Shown: positions 34,241-45,543, counted from the stretch's first letter. The stretch: DNA of 64,000 nt from an uncultured Clostridia bacterium (GCA_944372095.1 CALVYG010000005.1:1-64000), one strand, 5' to 3'. Notes: generated by a model from the sequence alone, not told the origin. Numbers and translations are program-made.

Positions 34241-34247
34241 GCAAAAT

Positions 34248-36293
34248 ATGGAAAACGAAGAAAAAACGAGAACAGGCGAAAAGGAAACCGAAAAAATTTC
34301 CGATAAGAGAAAAGAAGCAGGCAAATACAAAAAAAAGTCTGAGAAGAAGCGCAAAGAAAAAGGCGACGAATCTGTGTTATCGGAAGAAATCGTTACTACG
34401 GAGAACGGGAAGAAAAAGAAGTTCGGGAAGAAACAGGCAATAATTCTTGCCGTAACGGCATCGGTACTTGTGGTTGCAATGACCGTAGGACTGTGTCTGT
34501 ATTATTTTGTTTTCAATAAAGGCGTCGATTATTACGAATATTTCAATAATTTCAAGTCTGAGGAAGTGACGTCGGCGGTATGCACGGCGAATTTATCGCA
34601 GGATACGTATGTGAATTCTTATGACCCGACGGAAAAGATATTTATAACCGCAAGAAGTTATGTCGTAAGCGACGGGAGTACCGTAGAACGGTACGGTTTC
34701 GCATCGGCGGAGGAAGAATACTGTCCTCCGATATATTCGGCAATAGTACAGACTTACGGAGATTATGCGATAGTTGCAAAACCCATAAACGAGACAAGCG
34801 GAACGGGAAATTATATCGATTTTATCAGATACCGCGGCGAAGAAGGAACTCCTTACAGCCTTATGGAAGGGAAAGAATTGTATTATACCGAAAGCTATAA
34901 ACAAATAGAAATATTGGGAGAGTACGCGGTAGTGTACGGAAGTATCGATTATACGCTGTCACAGCCGACATACAGCGTATTCTACGATTATAAGTCGGGA
35001 GCGGAACTGCTTGAAAAATTCAGAGTGAGAGCGGCGTACGATTCTTCCGCCGGAACAGCGTATACCTATATTCTGTGCGATAACTATTTAGCCGCGTATT
35101 CGACGGACAGGGCGTATTTTTACGATACGACAACGGACCCGGTAAGAGGGTATCTGGAACCTGCAAGGCAGGGAGAATATGTGGCTTTTTCCGAAATGAC
35201 GGATTCTTTGTCGTCTTTTTCGAGAGAACTTTTTGTAGCGTATCTCGGGAACGGATGGTTTGTCAGGTCCGCGATGCTTTCGAAGTACGAACCTTTTAAC
35301 GGTTTTAATCTGCGCTTGCCCGGGATAGACGAAACAATGGCGCAATATGCGAGAACAAAAACGGATTTTTATAATATAAAGACAGGTAAAACGAGTTCGG
35401 CAAACGATATATTCTGCGTAGCCGGGGTGGCAAACGAATATACATACGATTACTATAATCAGCAATCGTATATGCTAGGAAGTTTACAGGTGTACGACAA
35501 AGAAACGGACACGTACGAATACAATCTGCCTTTTGCAAACCCCGCGGCAATGATAAAAAAGGGATACAGTATAGTATACTATTACTATTTGCCTTATCTT
35601 GAAGACTATGCAGCCGACCAGACAACTTTCGTAGGATACACTGGAGAAACGACATATTGTATATTTGACGAAAATCTAAAAAGGATACAACCTAAGAACG
35701 CGCTTATGCCGACGGCATATATAGACGGAGTGGGAATACAGACGTCGGACCCCATATATTCGGAAACGACAGGAACGGCGTATGCATACGACAGATATAT
35801 GGAATCAACAGTTCTGGCAACCTTTTCGCAAGGAAAAGCAACCTATATACCGTATTATGCGACAAAAGACGGATGCATAATCAACGGAACGCTGAAAACG
35901 GGAACGGGCGAAGCGGGGCAATTTTACGGAGCCGTTACGCCCGCAGGATTGAGAATAACCGATTTCGTTTACGATGAGCTGACATATTTTTCGGGCGGAT
36001 ATGCGATAGGTGCGAAAGTATCGGACGGCGTGAAAAAATATTACAGAATTGACGAAAAAGGGAAAGAAACCGAACTGGGCGACGTAGTTGTATTGTTCCA
36101 GGGAACATACACGTATAAAGACGGAGAAAAGGTGGGATTGAAAAACTATGCGGGAGATATAATAATCGAGCCGGTAGAAGGAACGATAAACGTATCGGAC
36201 AATCCTATGAACGAAGACGGCAGCGCAATGGAATCGTACGCGTTGGTAACGGTGGGGAATGCGGCAAAGATATATAAACTGAACCGTGAATGA
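34248..36293 (+). CDS. Single-span surface protein with WG-like beta repeats
   Basis: 681 residues from the ATG at 34248. Earlier in-frame starts (TTG at 34212, ATG at 34239) fall inside the promoter's -35 and -10 boxes, so they are rejected. A Lys/Glu-rich cytoplasmic stretch of about 60 residues leads to one membrane span (IILAVTASVLVVAMTVGL), and the remaining ~590 residues lie outside. These are rich in Tyr, Gly and Thr, with repeated beta-strand units; near the end YAIGAKVSDGVKKYYRIDEKG and EKVGLKNYAGDIIIEP resemble WG repeats. No catalytic motif was found. A cell-surface sensing or binding role is inferred only from the layout. Confidence 0.75.
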   Translation: MENEEKTRTGEKETEKISDKRKEAGKYKKKSEKKRKEKGDESVLSEEIVTTENGKKKKFGKKQAIILAVTASVLVVAMTVGLCLYYFVFNKGVDYYEYFNNFKSEEVTSAVCTANLSQDTYVNSYDPTEKIFITARSYVVSDGSTVERYGFASAEEEYCPPIYSAIVQTYGDYAIVAKPINETSGTGNYIDFIRYRGEEGTPYSLMEGKELYYTESYKQIEILGEYAVVYGSIDYTLSQPTYSVFYDYKSGAELLEKFRVRAAYDSSAGTAYTYILCDNYLAAYSTDRAYFYDTTTDPVRGYLEPARQGEYVAFSEMTDSLSSFSRELFVAYLGNGWFVRSAMLSKYEPFNGFNLRLPGIDETMAQYARTKTDFYNIKTGKTSSANDIFCVAGVANEYTYDYYNQQSYMLGSLQVYDKETDTYEYNLPFANPAAMIKKGYSIVYYYYLPYLEDYAADQTTFVGYTGETTYCIFDENLKRIQPKNALMPTAYIDGVGIQTSDPIYSETTGTAYAYDRYMESTVLATFSQGKATYIPYYATKDGCIINGTLKTGTGEAGQFYGAVTPAGLRITDFVYDELTYFSGGYAIGAKVSDGVKKYYRIDEKGKETELGDVVVLFQGTYTYKDGEKVGLKNYAGDIIIEPVEGTINVSDNPMNEDGSAMESYALVTVGNAAKIYKLNRE

Positions 36294-36356
36294 GACTTAA
36301 TCGCGGAAAAGGTAAAACTTTGCGAAAACGAAAAAAGCAAAAGCAACCGAAATTAA

Positions 36357-36380
36357 CGGAAAAGCGGAAAAGCGGAAAAG
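36357..36380 (+). repeat. Three tandem copies of an 8 bp unit CGGAAAAG
   Basis: CGGAAAAG is repeated exactly three times at 36357-36364, 36365-36372 and 36373-36380 in the purine-rich spacer before tsaC. Such a short tandem could change in copy number, but it is outside coding sequence. Confidence 0.7.
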
Positions 36381-36430
36381 CGAAGAAAAGAATAAGCTTC
36401 AGAGCGTAAAAGGCGTTCTGCGAGGAAAAA

Positions 36431-37414
36431 ATGGAAACGAAAATAGGAAAAGAAGAAATACTTGACGAGTGCGCAGAACTGATAAAGCAAGGAGAAATAG
36501 TGGCGTTTCCCACCGAAACGGTATACGGATTAGGGGGAAACGCTTTTAACGAAAGCGCGGTAAAGAAAATATACGAAGCCAAAAACAGACCGTCCGACAA
36601 TCCGTTTATAGTGCATGTTCCCGATATAAAAGATATAGAGAAAGCGGCGTATTTAACGGAAGAAGCCGAAAAGATATTCGAAATATTTTCGCCCGGGCCG
36701 ATAACGGTGGTATTGAAAAAGAAAAAAGAAATACCGTATTGCGTCACGGCAGGACTTGACACGGTAGGGATAAGAATCCCGTCCCATCCTCTCGGCAGGG
36801 CATTTCTGGAAAAGTGCGGATGTCCGATAGCGGCGCCGAGCGCAAATCTTTCAAAAAGGGTGAGCCCGACGACGGCAGAGAGAGTATACGAGGATATGAA
36901 GGGAAGAATTCCCGCTATACTTGACGGAGGTCCGTGCGAAGTGGGAATAGAATCGACGGTGCTGAGTCTTGTGGACGAACCTGTAATATTAAGACCGGGA
37001 GCGGTAACGGCAGAAATGCTTGCGCCGTATCTGCCGAAAGTGAGAATGTTCAAGGGGGAAGTAAAAGTTGCGCCAAGTCCCGGAATGAAATACGCCCATT
37101 ACTGTCCGACCGTTCCCTGCGAATTGTTTATATCTGAGGAAAGCGCAGAGAAAGAATATCTGAAAAGAGAAGCGGAAGGGCAGAATCCCGTGGTGCTTGC
37201 ATTGGAACAGACATGTAAAAAACTCGGAGAAAAGGGATTAAGGTATATGAGTCTCGGTAAAAATGCGGAAGAATACGCACATAATATTTTTGAGACAATG
37301 AGAAAAGCGGAAAAGATATACGGATACATACTTGCCGAAGCGATGGAAGGAGGCGGAATGGAAGCAAGCGTGATGAACAGGATGTATAAAAGCAGCGGAG
37401 GGCATATAGTCTGA
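36431..37414 (+). CDS. tsaC: Threonylcarbamoyl-AMP synthase (Sua5 type)
   Basis: 327 residues. It makes threonylcarbamoyl-AMP, the first step of t6A modification of tRNAs that read ANN codons. The YrdC/Sua5 core shows FPTETVYGLGGNAF near residue 27, KNRPSDNPFIVH, SPGPITVVLK, and APSANLSKRVSPT. A C-terminal Sua5 domain follows (MKYAHYCP near 220 onward), making this the long form. In Bacillus the equivalent gene (ywlC) lies a few genes before rpiB and upp, as here. GAGG stands 6 bases before the ATG. Confidence 0.95.
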   Translation: METKIGKEEILDECAELIKQGEIVAFPTETVYGLGGNAFNESAVKKIYEAKNRPSDNPFIVHVPDIKDIEKAAYLTEEAEKIFEIFSPGPITVVLKKKKEIPYCVTAGLDTVGIRIPSHPLGRAFLEKCGCPIAAPSANLSKRVSPTTAERVYEDMKGRIPAILDGGPCEVGIESTVLSLVDEPVILRPGAVTAEMLAPYLPKVRMFKGEVKVAPSPGMKYAHYCPTVPCELFISEESAEKEYLKREAEGQNPVVLALEQTCKKLGEKGLRYMSLGKNAEEYAHNIFETMRKAEKIYGYILAEAMEGGGMEASVMNRMYKSSGGHIV

Positions 37415-37489
37415 TACGGAAAAGACAAGATGAGACGGAAAAGGCGGGATATAAAGGCGGAAATAATTTGTTGAAAAGGGAAATAACTA

Positions 37490-37520
37490 TTGACAACAAA
37501 GCGGTACAATATGATATAAT
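37490..37520 (+). promoter_or_regulatory. Promoter before the rpiB-upp fusion gene
   Basis: Perfect TTGACA at 37490-37495 and TGA-TATAAT with the hexamer at 37515-37520. The 19-base spacer is longer than ideal, though the extended -10 may compensate. Confidence 0.5.
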
Positions 37521-37522
37521 AA

Positions 37523-38704
<1,182 letters not shown>

Positions 38705-38734
38705 AAAAAGGGAAAAGTAAACTGAAAAAATGCG

Positions 38735-38762
38735 GCGCGCGCTACGGAAACGTGACGCGCGC
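38735..38762 (+). promoter_or_regulatory. GC-rich hairpin with GAAA tetraloop ahead of the V-ATPase operon
   Basis: Bases 38735-38746 pair with 38751-38762 around a GAAA tetraloop (12 positions with one mismatch and one G-T pair; outer half is alternating GC). It is followed by AAGTATTATT rather than a T run, so it is not a terminator. It ends 11 bases before the GGGAGGG ribosome site of the first V-ATPase gene. Confidence 0.7.
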
Positions 38763-38783
38763 AAGTATTATTCGGGAGGGATA

Positions 38784-39104
38784 ATGATAAAAGAAATTCT
38801 CGACGAAATCCGTACGGCGGAAGCGGAGGCGGAGGAAATAACGAAGAAAGCCGCCGAAGACGCGAAACAAACGGTACTCGGGGCGGACGAAGAAAGCCGC
38901 CGTATAAGGCTTGACGCTATAAGGAGCGTCAAAGAGGAGCGGCGTAAAATTGCCGAATCCGCCGGGAAAGAGGGCGACGAGAAATACGCCGAAATAGTGG
39001 CGGAAGGCAAAAAGGCGGCAGAGAAGCTTGTAAAAGAAACTTCCGTAAAAGCCGCAGCCGAATTTATTAAGGAAAAGGTAATGTCCGCATATGTCGATTG
39101 TTAA
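38784..39104 (+). CDS. V/A-type ATPase subunit G/H (peripheral stalk)
   Basis: 106 residues from the ATG at 38784, which has GGGAGGG upstream. Almost entirely alpha-helical coiled coil rich in Glu, Lys and Ala (EAEEITKKAAEDAK..), as expected for the small stalk subunit (AhaH / NtpF type) that pairs with subunit E to hold the catalytic head still. It is first in the operon, the usual place. It overlaps the following subunit I gene by 14 bases. Confidence 0.8.
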   Translation: MIKEILDEIRTAEAEAEEITKKAAEDAKQTVLGADEESRRIRLDAIRSVKEERRKIAESAGKEGDEKYAEIVAEGKKAAEKLVKETSVKAAAEFIKEKVMSAYVDC

Positions 39105-41079
39105 GATGCAAAAAATGAGCCTTGTTGCTCATGCGAGCGAAAGAACGAGGCTTTTGCGAATATTCATAAAATCGGGATGCGTCGAGCTGATAAAGAGCGA
39201 AGAAGACGTAACCGTAACTCCGGCAGACAGAGAAAGAAGAGAAAGAAACGAAGCGCGGAAATACCGTGCGGCTTTTTGCATGTCATTTTTGAAAGAGATG
39301 TCGAAAGAAATACTTCTTATCGATAAAAAACTTGCGCCGAAAATAAATCTGAAAAAAGAAAACAGACTTATAACACTGGAAGAATACGAGGAAGTCTGCA
39401 ACAATACGGAAGAGTTGATGGATAAAATCGACGAGATGGAAAACATCAATAACCGTATAACGGATTTAAGAAGCGAAAAAACGAGACTGACGGCGTTCAA
39501 CGAACAGCTTGCGCCGTATAAAGGTCTCGACATCGATATGAGTACGATAAAGGATACGGAATCGGCGTGCGTGTTTTGCGGAGTAATCCCGTCGGAAAAC
39601 AAAGATAAATTTGTCGTTCAAATCGAAGGAAAAGGCATATACGAAATATCGGAAGGCGAAAAAGTTACCGCCGTTGCCGTAATATGCCATAAAAACGATA
39701 AAGAAGAAGTAAATAAAGTTTTAAGTGAAAACGAATTTGTAAAATCGAGTTTTGATTTTGATGGTACTGCGTCGGATAAAACGGAGGAAAACACGGCAAG
39801 GATAAATAAAATCGACGAAACGGTTAAAGAATTGATACTGAGCACCGTGGATTACGTCAGATATATACCTACCGTAAAAATCGTATACGATTATTGCGCG
39901 TTGGAACTTGCGAAACTGGATATAACGGAGAATTCGGCAAGGACGAAAAAAGCGATAGCGTTCGAAGGGTGGGTTCCCGCGGAAAAAACGGAAGGATTGA
40001 AAAAAGAAATAGAAGAAAAGTGTAAACGCGTGGAAATAGCGTTCAGAGACCCGCTTGAAGAGGAGATACCGCCGACAGCTACGAAGAACAGCAAAGTTGT
40101 AGGAGCTTTTGCGGGGATAACCGAAATGTTCGGAAGTCCGAATTATAGAGAAAGAGACCCCAATTTATTTGTTGCGCTTTTTTATTTTTTGATATTCGGA
40201 ATAATGATAGGCGACGCGGGATACGGGCTGATAATGGCAATAGCGTGTTTTCTGTTCGTGAAGCTGAAAAAGCCCGTGAAGAACAGCGGAAGGATGATGA
40301 TAGTGTTCGCGTTTTGCGGAATATCGACGTTTATATGGGGAACGCTGTTCGGGGGATGGTTTGCGATAGACATACCCGAGGACAGTTTTCTGGGAAAACT
40401 AACGTGGTTTAATCCGCTTGACGAACCGCTGAAAATGTTTATGCTTTCACTCGGGGTAGGTGTCTTGCAGATAGGAACGGGATTTGCGCTTAGCGGAATA
40501 GCCAAAATAAAATCGGGAAACGCAATGAAAGGAATATTGTCGGATTTCGGTTGGGTAGTAATATTTTTGGGACTGTTAATGTTGTTCCCGAACGTAATGG
40601 TGTACCTTAACGCAATCGAAGGCGGACAGGAATGGTTCGGTGTTGCGGGAACGGTGGGAACGTATATTGCGCTTATCGGCGGAGCAATGGTGGTTATCGG
40701 CGGAGCCTGGGGAAAGAAAAATCCCGTTAAGATGGTCGGCGGCGCGCTGGGAAGCGTATACGGCGCGATAAACATCGTAAGCGATTTGCTTAGTTATTCG
40801 AGACTGTTCGGACTTGGGCTTACCACTGGCGTTATAGGGCTTGTAATGAACGAGCTGGGAATGATAATAGTGGATATGATAGGTCCGGCAGGCTGGATTA
40901 TCGCGGTCGTAATATTCGTAGGCGGGCACGTTTTCAATCTTGCGATAAACCTGCTCGGAGCTTACGTCCACGATTCGCGTCTGCAATATATAGAATTTTT
41001 CGGACGGTTTTATGAAGGGAGCGGACACGCGTTCAGACCTCTCGGCAGCGAGATGAAATATACCTATCTCGATAACTGA
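39091..41079 (+). CDS. V/A-type ATPase subunit I (membrane a-subunit)
   Basis: 662 residues. The N-terminal ~340 residues form the cytoplasmic arm, starting MSIVKMQKMSL as in other NtpI proteins, with a long coiled coil. The rest has about eight membrane spans and supplies the half-channels that carry the ion to the rotor ring. Family phrases: FALFYFLIFGIMIGDAGYGL is represented by GIMIGDAGYGL, and near the end SDLLSYSRLFGLGLTTG carries the essential Arg. Start at 39091 chosen because it keeps the conserved xIVKM opening, despite overlapping the previous gene. Confidence 0.93.
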   Translation: MSIVKMQKMSLVAHASERTRLLRIFIKSGCVELIKSEEDVTVTPADRERRERNEARKYRAAFCMSFLKEMSKEILLIDKKLAPKINLKKENRLITLEEYEEVCNNTEELMDKIDEMENINNRITDLRSEKTRLTAFNEQLAPYKGLDIDMSTIKDTESACVFCGVIPSENKDKFVVQIEGKGIYEISEGEKVTAVAVICHKNDKEEVNKVLSENEFVKSSFDFDGTASDKTEENTARINKIDETVKELILSTVDYVRYIPTVKIVYDYCALELAKLDITENSARTKKAIAFEGWVPAEKTEGLKKEIEEKCKRVEIAFRDPLEEEIPPTATKNSKVVGAFAGITEMFGSPNYRERDPNLFVALFYFLIFGIMIGDAGYGLIMAIACFLFVKLKKPVKNSGRMMIVFAFCGISTFIWGTLFGGWFAIDIPEDSFLGKLTWFNPLDEPLKMFMLSLGVGVLQIGTGFALSGIAKIKSGNAMKGILSDFGWVVIFLGLLMLFPNVMVYLNAIEGGQEWFGVAGTVGTYIALIGGAMVVIGGAWGKKNPVKMVGGALGSVYGAINIVSDLLSYSRLFGLGLTTGVIGLVMNELGMIIVDMIGPAGWIIAVVIFVGGHVFNLAINLLGAYVHDSRLQYIEFFGRFYEGSGHAFRPLGSEMKYTYLDN

Positions 41080-41232
41080 AAACCGATGGAAACGAAATCG
41101 TGCCGATGATATTCTGAGTTATAGGGAAGATACAGAAATCGGGAAGAAACAGAAAATTGTCAAGGAGATTGAAGATATAGAAAAAGATAAAAATAAAAAA
41201 GAAGTAAATTACCAAAGTAATCAAGGAGGTAA

Positions 41233-41727
<495 letters not shown>

Positions 41728-41740
41728 AAGAGGATAAGAA

Positions 41741-42319
41741 ATGAGCGGCAAAGAATCAATCATAGAAAAAATCCGTGAAGATGCGCGGATAAAAGCCAAT
41801 TCGACTCTGGAAGAAGGGTCGAAGAGGGCGCAGGAAGCGATTAACGTCGCGCGTAACGACGCCAATATTTATAAAGAAAAAAATATGGCGGAGAGTTATG
41901 CCGAGCGTGAAGAAATAATAAGCAGAAAAATAACCGTTGCGCATCTTGACGTAAAGAAAACGATTCTTCAAGCAAAAAAAGAAATAATAGACAACGCGTT
42001 TGAAGAAGCTGTAAAACTGATAAAATCCGACGAAAAAGGATATCTTAGCCTGATAGGACGGATGCTCGGATTTGCCGAAGACGGCGACGAAATAGTTATA
42101 TCCGAGGAAGACAAAAAAACCGTAAAGAAAAAATTCATAACGGATACGGCGTCGGGATACGGAAAGAAAGTGAGCGTAAGAAGCGGATACGGAAGTTTCT
42201 GCGGAGGAATAATGATTTGCGGAAAAGGGTCGGATAAAAATCTTACGCTCGAAGCGGAGTTAAGCGCAATAAGGAGCGAATACGAACCCGAAATAGCGGG
42301 AGTATTGTTTGGAGAGTAG
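41741..42319 (+). CDS. V/A-type ATPase subunit E (peripheral stalk)
   Basis: 192 residues. A long charged N-terminal helix (residues 1-90) pairs with subunit G/H, and a compact C-terminal domain (GSFCGGIMICGKGSDKNLTLEAEL) contacts the catalytic head, as in NtpE. GAGG lies before the ATG. The next gene starts on the base after the stop, indicating tight co-translation. Confidence 0.88.
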   Translation: MSGKESIIEKIREDARIKANSTLEEGSKRAQEAINVARNDANIYKEKNMAESYAEREEIISRKITVAHLDVKKTILQAKKEIIDNAFEEAVKLIKSDEKGYLSLIGRMLGFAEDGDEIVISEEDKKTVKKKFITDTASGYGKKVSVRSGYGSFCGGIMICGKGSDKNLTLEAELSAIRSEYEPEIAGVLFGE

Positions 42320-43303
42320 ATGAAACAAGGACTGATATTCGCTTCTGCGAGAGCGAAAGCGAAAGAACTGAATCTGTTTACCGAAGAGAGGCTGTACCGA
42401 ATGACGGAAGCCAAATCTCTCGACGACGCGCTCAGGATAATGACGGAAGGCGGATACGGCGGAGGAACCAATATCACGCCCGAAAATTTTTATGAAGTGC
42501 TTGCGGAGGAAGAGAGGGAAGCGACGCAGTTTTTGCGAGAAGCAGCTCCGAAGGGAATAGGGATAGAGTGCTTTTTTCTGAGAAACGATTATCATAATCT
42601 GAAAGTTCTGATAAAGGCGAGATATACGGAAGAAAGCGACTATGAAAGGATGTTGTTACCCGACGGTAATTACAGCGTGTCAGAGTTAAAAGAACGGTAC
42701 GAAAACAACAAGCTCGGATTTGCGGACGCATACATGGGCGAAGCGGTAAAGAAGATTGAGAGAAAATTCGAAACCGACGGAATATCTCCGAGAGTAATAG
42801 ACGTAGAACTCGATAAAGCGATGTTTTCCGAGATAACGGAAATTCTTAAAGGAAAAGACGCGGATAAATATATAAAGGAATATTTTGTAACGGTAATCGA
42901 CGCCGCAAACATAGGTTCTCTGTTAAGAACGAGCGCGATAGACGCGGGAATGGGATTTTTCGAAGAAAATTTCATACCCGGAGGAGAGATAGAACTGCAC
43001 GAGTTCAAGGAATGCGGAACGGACAAAGCGAAACTGGCAAAAATGGTCGGAGGAACGAGATATAAAGAAATCTTTTCAAGAGTGGACGGAAACGATTTAA
43101 GCGCTTTTGAAACGGCGAAAGACGATTGTCTGTTAAAAATATTTTCCGTGAACAAATCCGATATGTTTTCCGTAGCGCCCGCGGTCGGATATTATCTGGG
43201 AAAACTCAACGAAATAAAGGTGCTGAGAGTAGTACTGGTATGTATAAAGAACGGAGTGGGGGCGGAAGAAATGAAGAAGAGAGTGAGGGCGTTATATGCT
43301 TAA
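42320..43303 (+). CDS. V/A-type ATPase subunit C (AC39/d type)
   Basis: 327 residues, mainly helical, of the subunit C/AC39 family (NtpC) that sits between rotor ring and central stalk. Segments such as FFLRNDYHNLKVLIKARYT, YIKEYFVTVIDAANIGSLLR and VAPAVGYYLGKLNEIKVLR.. are typical. It begins directly after subunit E with no gap and overlaps subunit F by 8 bases. Confidence 0.9.
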   Translation: MKQGLIFASARAKAKELNLFTEERLYRMTEAKSLDDALRIMTEGGYGGGTNITPENFYEVLAEEEREATQFLREAAPKGIGIECFFLRNDYHNLKVLIKARYTEESDYERMLLPDGNYSVSELKERYENNKLGFADAYMGEAVKKIERKFETDGISPRVIDVELDKAMFSEITEILKGKDADKYIKEYFVTVIDAANIGSLLRTSAIDAGMGFFEENFIPGGEIELHEFKECGTDKAKLAKMVGGTRYKEIFSRVDGNDLSAFETAKDDCLLKIFSVNKSDMFSVAPAVGYYLGKLNEIKVLRVVLVCIKNGVGAEEMKKRVRALYA

Positions 43304-43616
43304 CGACAAGATAGCGGTTATCGGGGATAAAGACAGCGTACTTGCGTTTAAGGCGGTAGGAGCCGACGTATATCCCGTAAACGGAGAAGACGAAGCGTCC
43401 GAGACTTTGAAAAAACTGGCAAGGAGTTATCCCGTAATATTCATAACGGAAGAAATAGCAAAAAAGATAAGGGAAACAACGGAAAGATACAATGCAAGAC
43501 CGTATCCGGCGGTAATACCGATACCCGGAGCGTCGGGAAGTACAGGTTACGGAATGAAACTCATATCGAAGAACGTTGAAAAAGCCTTGGGAACGGATAT
43601 ATTGGAAAAGAAATAG
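43296..43616 (+). CDS. V/A-type ATPase subunit F
   Basis: 106 residues, the normal size for NtpG/AtpF, a Rossmann-like subunit on the central stalk. It starts with DKIAVIGDKDSVLAFKAVG, contains ITEEIAKKI, and ends with the flexible helix. The 170-base spacer that follows is purine-rich and holds no gene. Confidence 0.9.
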   Translation: MLNDKIAVIGDKDSVLAFKAVGADVYPVNGEDEASETLKKLARSYPVIFITEEIAKKIRETTERYNARPYPAVIPIPGASGSTGYGMKLISKNVEKALGTDILEKK

Positions 43617-43786
43617 AAGCGGAAAAGGAATAAAAGGAATATACCGCAATATGGAACGGAAGAGTACAGAAAAATAAAAAAGAAAGAAGATTAAGGGTGA
43701 AAGTGTTGAACACGAAATATTAAAGACACCTTGGAATAAAGAAAAAAAGAAAAAAAGCAGGCTTATCGGAAGTAAGGAGAAAGCAG

Positions 43787-45457
43787 ATGAAAGAAGTAAG
43801 CGGAAAGGTCATAAAAGTAAGCGGACCGTTAATCGTGGCGAGCGGAATGAGCGAAAGCAAGATGTTCGACGTGGTGCGCGTATCGGAGTCGAGGCTGATA
43901 GGAGAAATAATAGAACTGAGAGGAGACAAGGCGTCGATACAGGTATACGAAGAAACCGACGGAATAGGGCCGGGAGAAGCGGTATATTCAACGGGAGCGC
44001 CGTTGTCGGTTGAGCTCGGACCGGGGTTAATAGAATCGATATTTGACGGAATACAGCGTCCGCTTGAAAAGCTGAGAGCGAAAAGCGGAGACCGAATCGG
44101 GCGCGGAGTAGAAGTAAGCGCGCTTGACCACGAAAAGAAATGGAAATTCAATCCGACCGTCAAAAAAGGCGCGACGGTATCGGAAGGAGACGAACTCGGA
44201 TATGTGCAGGAAAACAAGTTCGTAAGGCATAAAATAATGGTTCCCGTCGGGAAAAGCGGAGTAGTGAAATCGATAAAAGACGGAGAATATACAATCGATG
44301 AAGAAATAGCCGTGATAACAACGGAAAAAGGAAAGGACGAAGGCGTATGTATGATGCAGAAATGTCCGGTAAGAAAAGGGCGTGCATACAAAGAAAAATT
44401 ATCGCCTGCGATACCGATGGTGACGGGACAGAGAGTAATCGATACGTTGTTTCCGATAACGAAAGGCGGAGTAGCGGCAGTTCCCGGACCGTTCGGAAGC
44501 GGAAAGACGGTAGTGCAGCACCAGCTTGCGAAATGGGCGGACGCGGACATAATAGTGTATGTAGGATGCGGCGAAAGAGGGAACGAGATGACCGACGTTC
44601 TGAACGAGTTTCCCGAACTGATGGACCCGAAAACGGGCGAGCCGCTGATGAAACGTACGATATTGATAGCGAATACGTCCGATATGCCCGTTGCAGCAAG
44701 AGAAGCGAGCATATATACGGGTATAACGATAGCCGAGTATTTCCGCGATATGGGATATAACGTAGCGATAATGGCGGATTCCACGTCGAGATGGGCGGAA
44801 GCACTGAGAGAAATGAGCGGCAGACTGGAAGAAATGCCGGGAGAAGAAGGATATCCTGCGTATTTAAGCAGCAGACTTGCCGAATTTTACGAAAGAGCCG
44901 GAATAGTAAAAGTGCTCGGAAGTAAGGATATTATCGGAAGCGTAACGGCAATCGGCGCGGTCAGTCCTCCGGGAGGGGATTTGAGCGAACCGGTAAGCCA
45001 GGGAACGCTGAGAATAGTAAAGGTATTCTGGGGACTGAGTTACGCTCTTGCATATAAGAGACATTTTCCCGCAATCGACTGGTTGCAAAGTTATTCGCTT
45101 TATGCCGACAGACTGAGCGAATGGTATGCCGAACATATGGGTGAAGACTGGAACAGATTGAGAGCCAGATTTATGAGTATTCTTCAAGAAGAAGCAAATC
45201 TTGAAGAAATAGTCAGGCTTGTCGGAATAGACGCGCTCGGAAGCAGCGACAGACTTACGATGGAAACCGCAAAGATGATAAGAGAAGATTATCTGCACCA
45301 GAACGCGTTTCACGAAGTAGACACTTTTTCATCGCTCGAAAAGCAGAAAAAGATGATGAATCTTATATTGGAATATAACAGAAAAGGACAGGAAGCGTTA
45401 AACGAAGGCGTGGATATAGAGGATATTATAGAAATGCCCGTAAGAGAAAATATATAG
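43787..45457 (+). CDS. atpA: V/A-type ATPase catalytic subunit A, apparently truncated at the C-terminus
   Basis: 556 residues as read. The N-terminal barrel, non-homologous bulge (GKSGVVKSI region), P-loop GPFGSGKTV near residue 232, GERGNE and SRWAEALRE are intact, so ATP hydrolysis should be preserved. The frame ends at TAG 45455-45457 after MPVRENI. Normal A subunits run about 25 residues further. The missing part is present in the -1 frame from 45454 to 45531, where [16 protein letters not shown] is read, exactly like the family's last helices. One fewer TA in TATATA (45451-45456) would restore the frame. TAAGGAG precedes the ATG. Sequencing error, real truncation or frameshifting are all possible. 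Confidence 0.92.
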   Translation: MKEVSGKVIKVSGPLIVASGMSESKMFDVVRVSESRLIGEIIELRGDKASIQVYEETDGIGPGEAVYSTGAPLSVELGPGLIESIFDGIQRPLEKLRAKSGDRIGRGVEVSALDHEKKWKFNPTVKKGATVSEGDELGYVQENKFVRHKIMVPVGKSGVVKSIKDGEYTIDEEIAVITTEKGKDEGVCMMQKCPVRKGRAYKEKLSPAIPMVTGQRVIDTLFPITKGGVAAVPGPFGSGKTVVQHQLAKWADADIIVYVGCGERGNEMTDVLNEFPELMDPKTGEPLMKRTILIANTSDMPVAAREASIYTGITIAEYFRDMGYNVAIMADSTSRWAEALREMSGRLEEMPGEEGYPAYLSSRLAEFYERAGIVKVLGSKDIIGSVTAIGAVSPPGGDLSEPVSQGTLRIVKVFWGLSYALAYKRHFPAIDWLQSYSLYADRLSEWYAEHMGEDWNRLRARFMSILQEEANLEEIVRLVGIDALGSSDRLTMETAKMIREDYLHQNAFHEVDTFSSLEKQKKMMNLILEYNRKGQEALNEGVDIEDIIEMPVRENI

Positions 45458-45531
45458 AAGAGAAGCATTTATCGAAGTTTGAAGAAATCGAAAAAGAATT
45501 GCAGAACGAAATCCAGGCGCTGATAGGATAG
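45454..45531 (+). pseudogene. Out-of-frame C-terminal tail of V-ATPase subunit A
   Basis: In the frame starting at 45454 the DNA codes for about 25 residues ([16 protein letters not shown]..) ending at TAG 45529-45531, just before the GGAGG of the B subunit. This matches the end expected for subunit A. It is disconnected from the main frame by two bases. Confidence 0.8.
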
Positions 45532-45543
45532 GAGGAAGACGAA

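Noticed and set aside
43720-44784. 354-codon minus-strand frame opposite V-ATPase subunit A
   Set aside because: Antisense shadow of a highly conserved gene.
45440-45460. Programmed -1 frameshift site in V-ATPase subunit A
   Set aside because: No X-XXY-YYZ slippery heptamer and no strong downstream structure are visible. A TA-repeat indel explains the pattern more simply, so I did not claim recoding.
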